A stretch of DNA of 64,000 nt from Fructobacillus broussonetiae (GTDB lineage: Bacteria; Bacillota; Bacilli; Lactobacillales; Lactobacillaceae), in contig NZ_JAAMFK010000008.1 in NCBI RefSeq assembly GCF_018437275.1, positions 22,493 to 86,492 of the forward strand. Direction: 5' to 3'. The notes below the pieces were generated by a model. It saw only the letters and a program-made list of their open reading frames with translations, did not search any database and was not told the DNA's origin. Positions 1 through 7,296 of the stretch are shown here, piece after piece (positions within the stretch are counted from its first letter, which is position 1; each line of letters starts with the position of its first letter). Both the position numbers and the translations under genes were made by a program.

Positions 1-261
1 GCCAGACTTTGGTGGCAAGTTCTTGTAACGGGCCGCCTCGTTCGTGTTGAACTGGTTGGCATCGTTTTGTGAGGTAACCGCCGTTGAACCAATAGCAAAG
101 ACAATCGTTGCCGCCAAGAAGTAAAGAGAGATAACCGCCAGCTTATTTTTCTTCAATCGGTGCCAGACGGACTGCCAGAAAGACAATGTCGGCTTATTAA
201 TTTTTTCCGAGGCGGCTTCGTTTTTGATGCCGACCAAGTCAAAGGGGTGTGTGGCTTCCAT
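1..261 (-). CDS. oppC: Oligopeptide ABC transporter permease OppC, N-terminal part (cut by window edge)
   Basis: Only the first 87 codons lie in the window; the rest runs off the left edge. The ATG at 261 is preceded by AGGAGG and starts 10 nt after the oppB stop, so the two genes are co-transcribed and probably translationally coupled. The visible protein has a soluble N-terminus of about 40 residues and one membrane segment (about residues 42-62), the usual start of an OppC/DppC permease. With OppB it would form the channel of a peptide importer fed by OppA. The call rests mainly on position after oppA and oppB and on the N-terminal layout, because the conserved EAA loop is outside the window. 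The ATPase genes are presumably further left. Confidence 0.85.
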   Translation of the reverse strand, partial: MEATHPFDLVGIKNEAASEKINKPTLSFWQSVWHRLKKNKLAVISLYFLAATIVFAIGSTAVTSQNDANQFNTNEAARYKNLPPKSG

Positions 262-271
262 GGCTTTCCTC

Positions 272-1189
272 CTAGTCCAAGCGAACGCGTGGGTCCACGA
301 TCGCTGTCAAAATATCAGTAATCAAGATCATGACCATCAACATCAGGGCGTACACGATGGTTGTTCCCATGATGACGGGGTAATCCTTTGTTGGGATGGA
401 TGAGACGAACTGCTGTCCGATTCCAGGAATTGAGAAGATGTTTTCAACCAGGGTTGAACCCGTTAACAGGTTCGCCGTCATCGGTCCAATCAGCGTCAAA
501 ATCGGAATCATCGAGTTTCGGTAGGCGTGCTTTTGGATCACTTGCCCTTCTCCGATTCCTTTGGCCCGGGCTAGCTGAATGTAGTCCGAGTGAAGAACGT
601 CGATCATTTCAGAACGAACAAATCGCGTCGTGATAGCGGCTGGCGTTACAGCCAAAGCCAACGTTGGCAAGATGGTCTGTGAAAATGAATCCCCCCATCC
701 AGAAACAGGCAACCAACCGAGGTTGTATCCGAAAACGAACAGCAAGACAATCGCCAAAATAAAGGATGGTGTTGAGATTCCAAGGGTTGAAAGGACACCG
801 AGGATTCCGTCGGCCTTCTTGTTTTGGTTCTTAGCTGAAACGGCTCCAAACCACAAACCAGCAAGCACACCGACAACCAGGGCCTGCAATCCCAACTGAG
901 CTGAGATTGGCAACCGCTGACCAATCAGCATCGAAACGAATTGGTTTTGGTACTGGAAGGAAGTCCCTAAGTCCCCGTGCAGCAGGTTGATTAAGTAGTC
1001 CCAGTACTGAACTAAGACTGGCTTATCCAAGCCATAGGTCGCATTCAACTGCGCAATGGTGTCTGCAGAAAGCTTTGGGTTGTTGTAGGGGGTTCCGGGT
1101 AGAACCTGCATCAAGAAGAAAGTGGCCGTGACCACAATCCAGAGCGTTGCAATCAAAATCAACGTTCTTTTTAATATATAGCGTGTCAT
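272..1189 (-). CDS. oppB: Oligopeptide ABC transporter permease OppB
   Basis: A 305-residue inner-membrane permease of the binding-protein-dependent type. It begins with a membrane anchor (residues 9-30), followed by a region containing PGTPYNNPK typical of OppB/DppB, and then five more hydrophobic segments. The EAA loop that contacts the ATPase is visible near residues 205-230 (LARAKGIGEGQVIQKHAYRN). Length matches the family. It forms the translocation pore with OppC for peptides captured by OppA. It lies 62 nt downstream of oppA, separated by a hairpin that probably lowers permease expression relative to the binding protein. Confidence 0.95.
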   Translation of the reverse strand: MTRYILKRTLILIATLWIVVTATFFLMQVLPGTPYNNPKLSADTIAQLNATYGLDKPVLVQYWDYLINLLHGDLGTSFQYQNQFVSMLIGQRLPISAQLGLQALVVGVLAGLWFGAVSAKNQNKKADGILGVLSTLGISTPSFILAIVLLFVFGYNLGWLPVSGWGDSFSQTILPTLALAVTPAAITTRFVRSEMIDVLHSDYIQLARAKGIGEGQVIQKHAYRNSMIPILTLIGPMTANLLTGSTLVENIFSIPGIGQQFVSSIPTKDYPVIMGTTIVYALMLMVMILITDILTAIVDPRVRLD

Positions 1190-1215
1190 GGTGAGTTCTC
1201 CTTTTTCCTGCTATG

Positions 1216-1246
1216 TACGAAAAACGGCCGAAGCCGCCTTTCCTAA
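1216..1246 (-). terminator. Intercistronic hairpin / attenuator between oppA and oppB
   Basis: On the minus strand, GGCGGC-TTCG-GCCG is followed by TTTTTC. The stem is short but capped by a stable UUCG loop and followed by a U-run, so partial termination after oppA is likely. This would give the binding protein an excess over the membrane components, as in many ABC importers. Confidence 0.6.
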
Positions 1247-1251
1247 TCGGA

Positions 1252-2892
1252 TTACTTACGGTGTGCGTAAGTCAAATCCAACGTTAACCCAACCGGGTTT
1301 TCAACGATGCCCTTCACGTTTGAACGTGAGAGTGACGCTGTCTTCCATGAGTAGAGTGGGTTGATGCTTGCGTGGTCCATCAAGGCCTTTTCGCCGTCCT
1401 TGAAGTCCTGTTCGCGAGCAGATGGGTTGTTTGAATCAACTGTTGAAGCCTTTTGGTGGGCTGCGTAGTATTCGTTGTTATCAAAGTGACCGTTGTTAAA
1501 TCCGGCATCCTTTGATGCAAAGAGGTCGTAGTACGTTGATCCATCTTGGTAATCCCCGTTCCAGTTCGTCACGACGATGTCGAAGTCACCAGCCTGTGAA
1601 TCCTTCAAGCGTTGCTTGAACGGCACAACCTTTTCCGTTACTTCGATGTCTGAACCAAACGTTGATTCAAAGGCTTGCTTGATGTAGTCAACCGTTGCCT
1701 TTGCGATTGGTGAATCTGCATCGGTTTCAAGGGTAACCTTCATCTTGCCTTGGCCAACTTCTGCAATTCCTTGCTTGAAGAGTTCTTGGGCCTTTGCCTT
1801 GTCGTACGTGTAACCCGGCTTAACGAAGTCTGACAAGTCCTTGCCATCCGCTGTTTCCGTCAATCCCTTTGAAACGAATGATTGAGCGGCATCACGTGAA
1901 CCACCGGTTGCTTGCTTTGCCAATTCCTCACGGTTCGTTGCCAAGTTCAAGGCTTGACGAATCTTTTCATTCTTCAAGAAGACGTTGTTCTTTTGGTTGT
2001 ATTCCAAGTAAGTTGCCGCAGCCAATGCAGAAGTCTTCAAATCCTTGTTGGACTTGTTTGCTTGGTACATTTCAGCTGAGTTGGCGATTGACGCGCGGTC
2101 AAGCTTTCCTTGCTTGTACAACTTGATGGCCGTTTCAGGGTTCTTAACCACTTGCCAGTTGATTGTCTTTGTCTTAACGTTCTTGGCATCCCAGTAGTTT
2201 TCGTTCTTGACCATCTTGAACTTGTTGTTTGTACCATTCCAACCTTCAAGCTTGTAAGCACCGGAATAGATTTGCTTGTCAGCAGTCGTTCCGTACTTGT
2301 CCCCTTGCTTCTCAACAAAGCTCTTCTTCTGAGGAGCGAACGTTTCAAAAGTGAGCAAGTACTTGAACTGTGGACTTGCTTGATCCAAGTCAAAGGAAAT
2401 CGTGTTGCCTTCAGCGTGAACACCCAAGTCACTTGGCTTCTTTTCACCAGCTGCGATTGCCTTCGCGTTCTTTACTGGAGCAATCAATTCAGCGTATTGA
2501 GAAGCCGTCTTTGGATCGGCAATTCGTTGCCAGGAGTAAACGACGTCATCGGCGGTCAACTTTGAACCATCGGACCACTTCAAACCATCACGAAGTTCAA
2601 CGGTGTATGTCTTACCATCGTCAGATACCTTGTATGACTTGGCCAAGTTTGGTTGAACCTCGCCCTTGTTGTCAGTGCGCAACAAGTTGGCTTCCGTGTT
2701 TCCCAAAATCGTTCCGGAATTGGCATCCGTCAACTTTGACGTGTCCAATGTTTGGATTTCTGCTGGAATGGAATAGTTCAATGTATCCTTATCCGCGCTT
2801 GGGTCAGATCCCCAGAGACCAGCTGCGTGGGTTCCACCACCAACAGCCAAGACAACAACTGCCGCCGTCGTCCATTTTTGCCATTTTTTCAT
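1252..2892 (-). CDS. oppA: Oligopeptide-binding protein OppA (family 5 solute-binding protein)
   Basis: A 546-residue extracytoplasmic binding protein (SBP_bac_5 family) that captures peptides for OppBC. After a Lys-rich N-terminus and a hydrophobic segment (residues 8-27) comes the family pattern LNYSIPAEIQTLDTSKLTD, then the conserved LRDGLKWSDG block near residue 100 and YSWQRIADP. Length is normal. SD AGGAGG lies 8 nt before the ATG at 2892. The signal region contains no cysteine at all, so the lipobox expected of a Gram-positive OppA is missing; the protein is either released or held by an uncleaved helix. First gene of the opp operon. Confidence 0.93.
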   Translation of the reverse strand: MKKWQKWTTAAVVVLAVGGGTHAAGLWGSDPSADKDTLNYSIPAEIQTLDTSKLTDANSGTILGNTEANLLRTDNKGEVQPNLAKSYKVSDDGKTYTVELRDGLKWSDGSKLTADDVVYSWQRIADPKTASQYAELIAPVKNAKAIAAGEKKPSDLGVHAEGNTISFDLDQASPQFKYLLTFETFAPQKKSFVEKQGDKYGTTADKQIYSGAYKLEGWNGTNNKFKMVKNENYWDAKNVKTKTINWQVVKNPETAIKLYKQGKLDRASIANSAEMYQANKSNKDLKTSALAAATYLEYNQKNNVFLKNEKIRQALNLATNREELAKQATGGSRDAAQSFVSKGLTETADGKDLSDFVKPGYTYDKAKAQELFKQGIAEVGQGKMKVTLETDADSPIAKATVDYIKQAFESTFGSDIEVTEKVVPFKQRLKDSQAGDFDIVVTNWNGDYQDGSTYYDLFASKDAGFNNGHFDNNEYYAAHQKASTVDSNNPSAREQDFKDGEKALMDHASINPLYSWKTASLSRSNVKGIVENPVGLTLDLTYAHRK

Positions 2893-2924
2893 CTTTCAAC
2901 CTCCTGGCTTTTAACGTTGAATTA

Positions 2925-2933
2925 ATATTAGCA
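2925..2933 (-). promoter_or_regulatory. oppA extended -10 promoter element
   Basis: On the minus strand TGC-TAATAT lies about 32 nt before the oppA start, giving a short leader with the AGGAGG site. The -35 is weak and AT-rich (TTTTAA, 17 nt upstream). The DNA further upstream to 3100 is very AT-rich and holds no gene. Confidence 0.45.
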
Positions 2934-3106
2934 TAGATATTTTAATTTTAAAATAATATTTTAATAAATTGCTCATAAAACTTCCTTAAGTTTATTAACA
3001 AAAGGAAACAAACGCCTACAAATAAGCATTTTTATCTTAAGAACTTTTTGAAAAATAAATGATAAAATTCCTCATTTTCTTTAATTAAGAGAGCAAAAAG
3101 AAACAT

Positions 3107-3131
3107 CCCGGTTCGGTTTTGACTTTTAAAG
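3107..3131 (+). repeat. Intergenic GACTTTT element, copy 1 (type B)
   Basis: CCCGGTTCGGTTTTGACTTT followed by TAAAG, just downstream of the ABC-F terminator. It shares the core GGTTCGGTTTTGACTTTTA with the copy at 45395-45420 and belongs to the dispersed family described in the findings. Confidence 0.6.
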
Positions 3132-3136
3132 CGCAC

Positions 3137-3164
3137 AAAAAAAGCACCCATCACTGGGTGCTTT
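3137..3164 (-). terminator. Terminator of the ABC-F gene
   Basis: Perfect inverted repeat AAAGCACCCA/TGGGTGCTTT with a 4-nt loop, followed on the minus strand by a run of T. It lies 10 nt after the ABC-F stop codon. Confidence 0.9.
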
Positions 3165-3174
3165 GATGAATGAT

Positions 3175-4734
3175 TTACTTGTCTGGGTTTTCCTTGTGGG
3201 AAAGCGCCGCAACGTTCAACGTTTGATCCGCGAGGTCCTTTGTAAAGGACACTTCGTGGGAAACGATGATGGCGTTTCCTGGGAATTCCTTGATGGCCTT
3301 GTACAAGGCGTTCTTGGTTTCTTCGTCCAGGTGATTGGTTGGTTCGTCTAGGATTAAGAAGTTCGATGGCTTCATCTCCATGATGGCCAACTTCACCTTG
3401 GTCTGCTCTCCTCCGGAAAGCTGGAAGAGCGGCTTCTTCGCGTTTTCAGCGTTGATACCTGCTCCCGCCAAGCGCTGACGAAGTTCCTTTGGCAGAATCG
3501 TTGGGAAGAGGTCTTGCATCGCCTCAAGAGGCGTCTGCTGGTCGTTGTCCCAGTCCAGGTCCTGGTCAAAGTAGTTGACGATGGCAGATGGTGAGAATTC
3601 CACGCGTCCACCGAGCTTTGGAATATCGCCCAGGATGGACTTAATCAAAGTAGACTTACCAGCCCCGTTAAATCCGGCAAAGACAATCTTCTTTTCCGCG
3701 TTCATATAGAAGGAAACGGGATCCAAGATTGGTTCTTCGTACCCAACGGACAGTTCGTCGACCGTTAAGGCTTCCGCTGACTGCGTGTTTACGTATGGGA
3801 AGTTGAAGTGGGACTTCAAGTTTTCTTGAGGTGGCTCCACCTTCACCATGCGGTCCAACATCTTTTCACGAGAACGCGCCATCTTTGACGTGGAGGCACG
3901 GGCCTTGTTCTTCGCGATGAACTTTTCGGCCTTGGCGATTTCCACCTGTTGCTTCTCGTAATCACGAATTTGCTGTTCGGCGCGTTCTTCCTTCTGGCGC
4001 ATGGCCTTCTTGAAGGAACCACGGTACTTCGTGATTTTTCCAAAGGAAACGTCCGCAATCGCGTTTGTCACCTGGTCCAAGAAGTCAAAGTCGTGGGAGA
4101 TGATCATCGCCGCACCCTTGAAGTCTTGGAGGTAGCCTTCCAGCCATTCGATGTGCTGAACGTCCAGGAAGTTGGTTGGCTCATCGAGGATGATGACATC
4201 GTCTTCTTCCAAGAGAAGCTTGGCCAAGATGGTCTTGGCACGCTGTCCACCAGACATGTGCTCCAACTCACGGTCACGACCGATGGCTTCCAAGCCCAAT
4301 CCGGAAATGACGCGTTCGATTTCCGTATCGACGTCGTAAAAGCCAGCAGCGTCCAATTCTTCTTGGAGGCGTCCGGCCTTTTCCAAGAGCTTGTCGTCCG
4401 CCGTGGAGGCGTACTTCTCGTACAATTCCGTTGCCCGGTCTTGCTTATCGTATAAGTCTTGATAAGCCGTGTGCAAGAAGTCCACGAGGGTCATCCCCGC
4501 TGGAATTTCCGCGTACTGGTCCAAGTAACCAATCTTTAAGTTCTTGGCCCACTCGATTTTTCCCTCGAGTGGCAGCACTTGTCCGGTTAAGATGCGGATC
4601 AAAGTAGACTTACCGGCACCGTTTTGGCCGACAATTCCCATGTGCTCACCAGCCTGGAGTTCCAAGCTTGCGTCTTCGTATAAAGTTTTTTCTGCGTAGG
4701 CCATTGACAGGCCAGTTACTTCTAATAATGCCAT
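3175..4734 (-). CDS. ABC-F family ATPase (tandem ABC domains, no membrane domain)
   Basis: A 519-residue soluble protein with two ABC ATPase cassettes. The first has GQNGAGKST (about residues 37-45), MSGGQRAK and ILDEPTNFLD; the second has GFNGAGKST, LSGGEQTK and ILDEPTNHLD. A charged linker rich in Lys, Glu and Arg (about residues 240-300) joins them. This is the ABC-F layout, whose members act on ribosomes rather than in transport; subfamily, and whether it protects against any antibiotic, cannot be told from sequence alone. The start has no Shine-Dalgarno sequence. Instead the extended -10 TGGTAAGAT ends 6 nt before the ATG, so the mRNA is probably leaderless. It is divergent from the VOC-like gene. 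Confidence 0.93.
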   Translation of the reverse strand: MALLEVTGLSMAYAEKTLYEDASLELQAGEHMGIVGQNGAGKSTLIRILTGQVLPLEGKIEWAKNLKIGYLDQYAEIPAGMTLVDFLHTAYQDLYDKQDRATELYEKYASTADDKLLEKAGRLQEELDAAGFYDVDTEIERVISGLGLEAIGRDRELEHMSGGQRAKTILAKLLLEEDDVIILDEPTNFLDVQHIEWLEGYLQDFKGAAMIISHDFDFLDQVTNAIADVSFGKITKYRGSFKKAMRQKEERAEQQIRDYEKQQVEIAKAEKFIAKNKARASTSKMARSREKMLDRMVKVEPPQENLKSHFNFPYVNTQSAEALTVDELSVGYEEPILDPVSFYMNAEKKIVFAGFNGAGKSTLIKSILGDIPKLGGRVEFSPSAIVNYFDQDLDWDNDQQTPLEAMQDLFPTILPKELRQRLAGAGINAENAKKPLFQLSGGEQTKVKLAIMEMKPSNFLILDEPTNHLDEETKNALYKAIKEFPGNAIIVSHEVSFTKDLADQTLNVAALSHKENPDK

Positions 4735-4740
4735 AGAGCA

Positions 4741-4749
4741 ATCTTACCA
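4741..4749 (-). promoter_or_regulatory. ABC-F promoter, extended -10 immediately before the ATG (leaderless candidate)
   Basis: On the minus strand TGG-TAAGAT is followed by 6 nt and the ATG at 4734. Transcription from this -10 would start at or within about one base of the A of the start codon. No purine-rich SD is present between them. Confidence 0.6.
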
Positions 4750-4912
4750 CATTTTAGGGCTTCTCCATAGCATTAAGAAGGCATTCGCCGTATACTGGAA
4801 TTATAATTCTTAATGAACAAGTCAGTTCCGAACAGGCCCCAGTGCCCCTTGTTACTTTATAAAAAGCAAACCTGACCACGCCTTATCGATCAACTAACCG
4901 AAAGGACCCCTC

Positions 4913-5260
4913 ATGAAAGTTCGAAAGCTCAACCACAAAACCATCCCCGCACAAGATCAAAACCGTGCCTACCGATTCTGGCGGGACGTCTTTGACTTGC
5001 CGCAGGGCGGCAGTCAACAGGACCGCATCCTCTTGGTTGATCACGAGGAACTACACTTCGTTTTGGCTGACTCCCTTCCTGCAGCTCCCGAAGACGACTT
5101 TGAGCTCTTGGTACGAGACCACGTCGCCGAATTAAAAAAGCACTTCAAAAACAACTTCGTGCCCATCCTTAATGAAGAGGCGCGCTACGGAAACAAGGTG
5201 GCATTAACGGTTAAAGATTCCGAGGGCAACACTGTGGTCGTCGAGGGAAACGAGGACTAA
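4913..5260 (+). CDS. VOC (glyoxalase-fold) family protein, small
   Basis: A 115-residue protein with SD GAAAGGA before the ATG. The N-terminus LNHKTIPAQDQNRAYRFWRD and the following FDLP, then a strand pattern ending in VALTVKDSEGNTVVVEG, fit one vicinal-oxygen-chelate module (a half-site of the glyoxalase/bleomycin-resistance fold). Metal ligands are not obvious, so an enzymatic role is uncertain. It stands alone, divergent from the ABC-F gene. Substrate unknown. Confidence 0.75.
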   Translation: MKVRKLNHKTIPAQDQNRAYRFWRDVFDLPQGGSQQDRILLVDHEELHFVLADSLPAAPEDDFELLVRDHVAELKKHFKNNFVPILNEEARYGNKVALTVKDSEGNTVVVEGNED

Positions 5261-5322
5261 AAAGGATGGTGCGGGGCTGACTTGGGAAGGGTAAAAAACT
5301 TCAATTTTTTTAGTAAAAACGC

Positions 5323-5351
5323 TTGCCCAGTTTAGACCTGCATGCTACAAT
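5323..5351 (+). promoter_or_regulatory. tRNA-Lys promoter
   Basis: TTGCCC (5323-5328), 17-nt spacer, TACAAT (5346-5351). The tRNA starts 21 nt after the -10, the expected distance for a short 5' leader removed by RNase P. Confidence 0.8.
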
Positions 5352-5371
5352 AATATCTGTTGTTTAAAGCT

Positions 5372-5444
5372 GGTCAGTTAGCTCAGTTGGTAGAGCAACG
5401 GACTCTTAATCCGTGGGTCCAGGGTTCGAGCCCCTGACTGACCA
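5372..5444 (+). tRNA. tRNA-Lys (CTT)
   Basis: 73-nt cloverleaf: acceptor GGTCAGT pairs with ACTGACC, D-arm GCTC...GAGC, anticodon stem ACGGA/TCCGT with loop CTCTTAA (anticodon CTT, reads AAG), T-arm CAGGGTTCGAGCCCCTG, discriminator A. The CCA end is not encoded after the discriminator. Confidence 0.97.
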
Positions 5445-5450
5445 TCAACC

Positions 5451-5486
5451 AAAAAGACCAACACTTCGGTGTTGGTCTTTTCTTTT
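5451..5486 (+). terminator. Terminator of tRNA-Lys
   Basis: AAGACCAACAC-TTCG-GTGTTGGTCTT followed by TTCTTTT; a long perfect stem with a UUCG loop right after the tRNA. Confidence 0.93.
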
Positions 5487-5505
5487 ACCTAAAACACAGC
5501 AAAAG

Positions 5506-5537
5506 AAAAAGCCCGAGGGATATTCCCTTGGGCTTTT
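5506..5537 (-). terminator. Terminator of the LysM hydrolase gene
   Basis: AAAAAGCCCGAGGGA and TCCCTTGGGCTTTTT form a stem around a 3-nt loop; one G-T pair. It lies 19 nt past the stop codon, with a T-run on the minus strand. Confidence 0.9.
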
Positions 5538-5555
5538 TGCTTGAGAAGCATATTC

Positions 5556-6947
5556 TTACTGACGGTAAACGTAGAATGGCAAGTTTCCACCATTTTGAGC
5601 CGCTTCGTAATCGTAAACGTGATCGAAGTTCCAAGTTGAAACCGCCGTTCCCTTTTGTCCGCTCGTTGCGTAGTTAACGGAGATGGCGTTCGTGTCATCG
5701 ACCATCACTTGAACGTGACCTGCAGCACCACCTGAAGCACCACGGGCACCCCAGATAACGATGTCACCACGTTCTGCTTGCCATTCTTGGCTTGAAGAGA
5801 TCAAGTGGTAACCGTTTTGTTGCAAGTAGCTGTGCATTGAGTCGGTGTTATACAACCATGCTGGCTTTGAAGCACCGGCTTCGTACAGGGCTTCTACCAT
5901 GGCACCTGAACAATCGGCCGTTCCATCAGAACCGTTACGTGATCCATACATTGAGTATGTCAACTTACCACGATTGTTTTCAAACCAGTTAATCAACGCT
6001 TCCGTATCAACACGGTTTTGTTGTGCCGGCGTTACGTTTGCTTGACTAGGTTGTGGAGCCGGAGCTGGCGTAGGAGCTGGCGCTTGTGATGCTGGTTGTG
6101 GAGCAGGCTGTGGCGCCTCTGAACTGTGCGTGTTGTTCTCTTGGTCATCAGGAGCCATCTTGTTACTGATACCTTCAACATCTGAATCGTCACCATTGTT
6201 ACCGGCGTTGTTGTCCGTTGCTTCTGATGCTTGGTTATTGTTTGAACCGTTGTTATCAGATGAAGCGGCTGCCTTGTTTTCCTGTGAGTCCGTGTTGTTT
6301 TCTGACTGCTTGTTTTGTTGCGCCGCATTCCACTGTGCCTTATTTGCTTCGTATGAAGCCTTTGCAGCTTGTGAAGCACGTTCGTCAGCAGACGCCTTAT
6401 CGTTTTGTGATGAGACTTGGCTGTTTACTTCGCCTTCGTTGACCGTGTTTGAAGCAGGCGCTTGGTTGTTGTCTTGCTGAACCATGATCATGTTTTGATC
6501 ACCGTTACCGAAGTCAGCTTGCTTTTCGCCGTCCTTCAAGTAACCAGCATCCTTCAAACCTTGGATAACTTCTGCTTGCTTGTCCATCTTTTGACCGGCA
6601 ACCAAGAGACCTTGGTCTTGCAAGCCAAGTTGGTTAGCAGCGTCATCCGTTGTGATACCAAAGGCTTGGGCGATTGTGGTTAACGTGTCACCCCACTTCG
6701 TTTGGTAGTCGTTGATGCTTGAAACGCCTTGGTCTTGGATAGCCGCCTTCACTTGGTCGACTGAGTTGGCCGCCCATTTTGAAGTTGACTTGCTTTGACC
6801 TTGGTCGTCCACTGAGTTAGCGGAAGCGGTCATTCCGTTTCCAACAACCGTTGCACCCAAAACGGCACCAGTTGCTGCCAAAGTAGTTGCCCCAGCAGTC
6901 ACCATAAGGCGCTTGCTGAGCTGTTTCATCTTATTCTTTTCTGTCAT
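5556..6947 (-). CDS. Secreted LysM peptidoglycan amidohydrolase (Amidase_5 / NlpC-P60-like)
   Basis: A 463-residue secreted cell-wall hydrolase. A long signal peptide (residues 1-44, ending near TASANS) is followed by one LysM-like peptidoglycan-binding region (about 85-135), a low-complexity Ser/Asn/Gln/Ala linker (about 160-305, with a Pro/Ala segment at its end) and a C-terminal catalytic domain starting at NRVDTEALINWFENNRGKL. The catalytic cysteine is Cys346 in GTADCSG and the likely base is His411 in AAGHVQV, the arrangement of phage-type Amidase_5 hydrolases. Single gene with SD GGAGG and its own terminator. A 15-codon reading frame with a strong SD overlaps its start (see findings). 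It may be a WalRK target, but no WalR box was confirmed. Confidence 0.9.
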   Translation of the reverse strand: MTEKNKMKQLSKRLMVTAGATTLAATGAVLGATVVGNGMTASANSVDDQGQSKSTSKWAANSVDQVKAAIQDQGVSSINDYQTKWGDTLTTIAQAFGITTDDAANQLGLQDQGLLVAGQKMDKQAEVIQGLKDAGYLKDGEKQADFGNGDQNMIMVQQDNNQAPASNTVNEGEVNSQVSSQNDKASADERASQAAKASYEANKAQWNAAQQNKQSENNTDSQENKAAASSDNNGSNNNQASEATDNNAGNNGDDSDVEGISNKMAPDDQENNTHSSEAPQPAPQPASQAPAPTPAPAPQPSQANVTPAQQNRVDTEALINWFENNRGKLTYSMYGSRNGSDGTADCSGAMVEALYEAGASKPAWLYNTDSMHSYLQQNGYHLISSSQEWQAERGDIVIWGARGASGGAAGHVQVMVDDTNAISVNYATSGQKGTAVSTWNFDHVYDYEAAQNGGNLPFYVYRQ

Positions 6948-6978
6948 AATGAAACCTCCATTTCATGTTAGACTGCAT
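6931..6978 (-). CDS. Possible leader peptide (uORF) overlapping the hydrolase start
   Basis: ATG at 6978 preceded by GAGGAGAAGTA, encoding MQSNMKWRFHYDRKE and stopping at 6931, 14 nt inside the hydrolase gene in another frame. The SD is at least as good as that of the main gene. Such an arrangement could couple or limit hydrolase translation. No homologue known to me; it may be chance. Confidence 0.35.
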   Translation of the reverse strand: MQSNMKWRFHYDRKE

Positions 6979-7096
6979 TACTTCTCCTCAATAGCATAGC
7001 AGACTTCCCCCTCTAAAAAGAGCTTTAGCTAGGCTTTTATACATTTTTTAAACTTTGCTTAACCATCTTTATAAATACAGAAACAATTTCAATTAT

Positions 7097-7112
7097 GTGT
7101 CGTTTGCGACAC
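7097..7112. promoter_or_regulatory. Inverted repeat upstream of the hydrolase gene
   Basis: GTGTCG-TTTG-CGACAC, a perfect 6-bp stem with a 4-nt centre, flanked by AT-rich DNA. It lies 150 bp upstream of the hydrolase start and about 90 bp upstream of the small frame at 7204. Operator or RNA hairpin; binder unknown. Confidence 0.4.
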
Positions 7113-7153
7113 GAAATTGACCTGTTTTGACAAAGCCCTGTGTTTTCCTTTTC

Positions 7154-7170
7154 AAAGTCAAACCCGGACC
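7154..7170 (-). repeat. Intergenic GACTTT element, copy 3 (type A)
   Basis: AAAGTCAAACCCGGACC on the plus strand, i.e. GGTCCGGGTTTGACTTT on the minus strand. It differs by two bases from the copy at 54185. Confidence 0.65.
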
Positions 7171-7203
7171 TCATACTGAGCTTGAACAACGGAGGAAAAG
7201 AAC

Positions 7204-7296
7204 ATGCCACACCCACGTCCAAACGATCGTGCTTCTCCAAATCTAACTCAAAATAAAAAGCCTTCCGGCTTTTTGAGTGACTTATTCGATGTTTAA
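7204..7296 (+). CDS. Candidate 30-residue protein
   Basis: ATG at 7204 with a strong SD (GGAGG, 8-nt spacing) opens a 30-codon frame starting MPHPRPNDRASPN and ending FLSDLFDV, stop TAA at 7294-7296. The peptide is basic and Pro/Asn-rich with an acidic hydrophobic tail. It overlaps the 3' end of the convergent reductase gene by 15 nt, and the hairpin at 7255-7275 lies inside it. I do not recognise it. The SD is the main support; the terminator inside the frame argues against. Confidence 0.4.
   Translation: MPHPRPNDRASPNLTQNKKPSGFLSDLFDV
7255..7275. terminator. Bidirectional hairpin downstream of the reductase gene
   Basis: AAAAAGCC-TTCC-GGCTTTTT: a perfect stem with A and T runs on both sides. 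It follows the reductase stop at 7282 on the minus strand. Confidence 0.75.
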
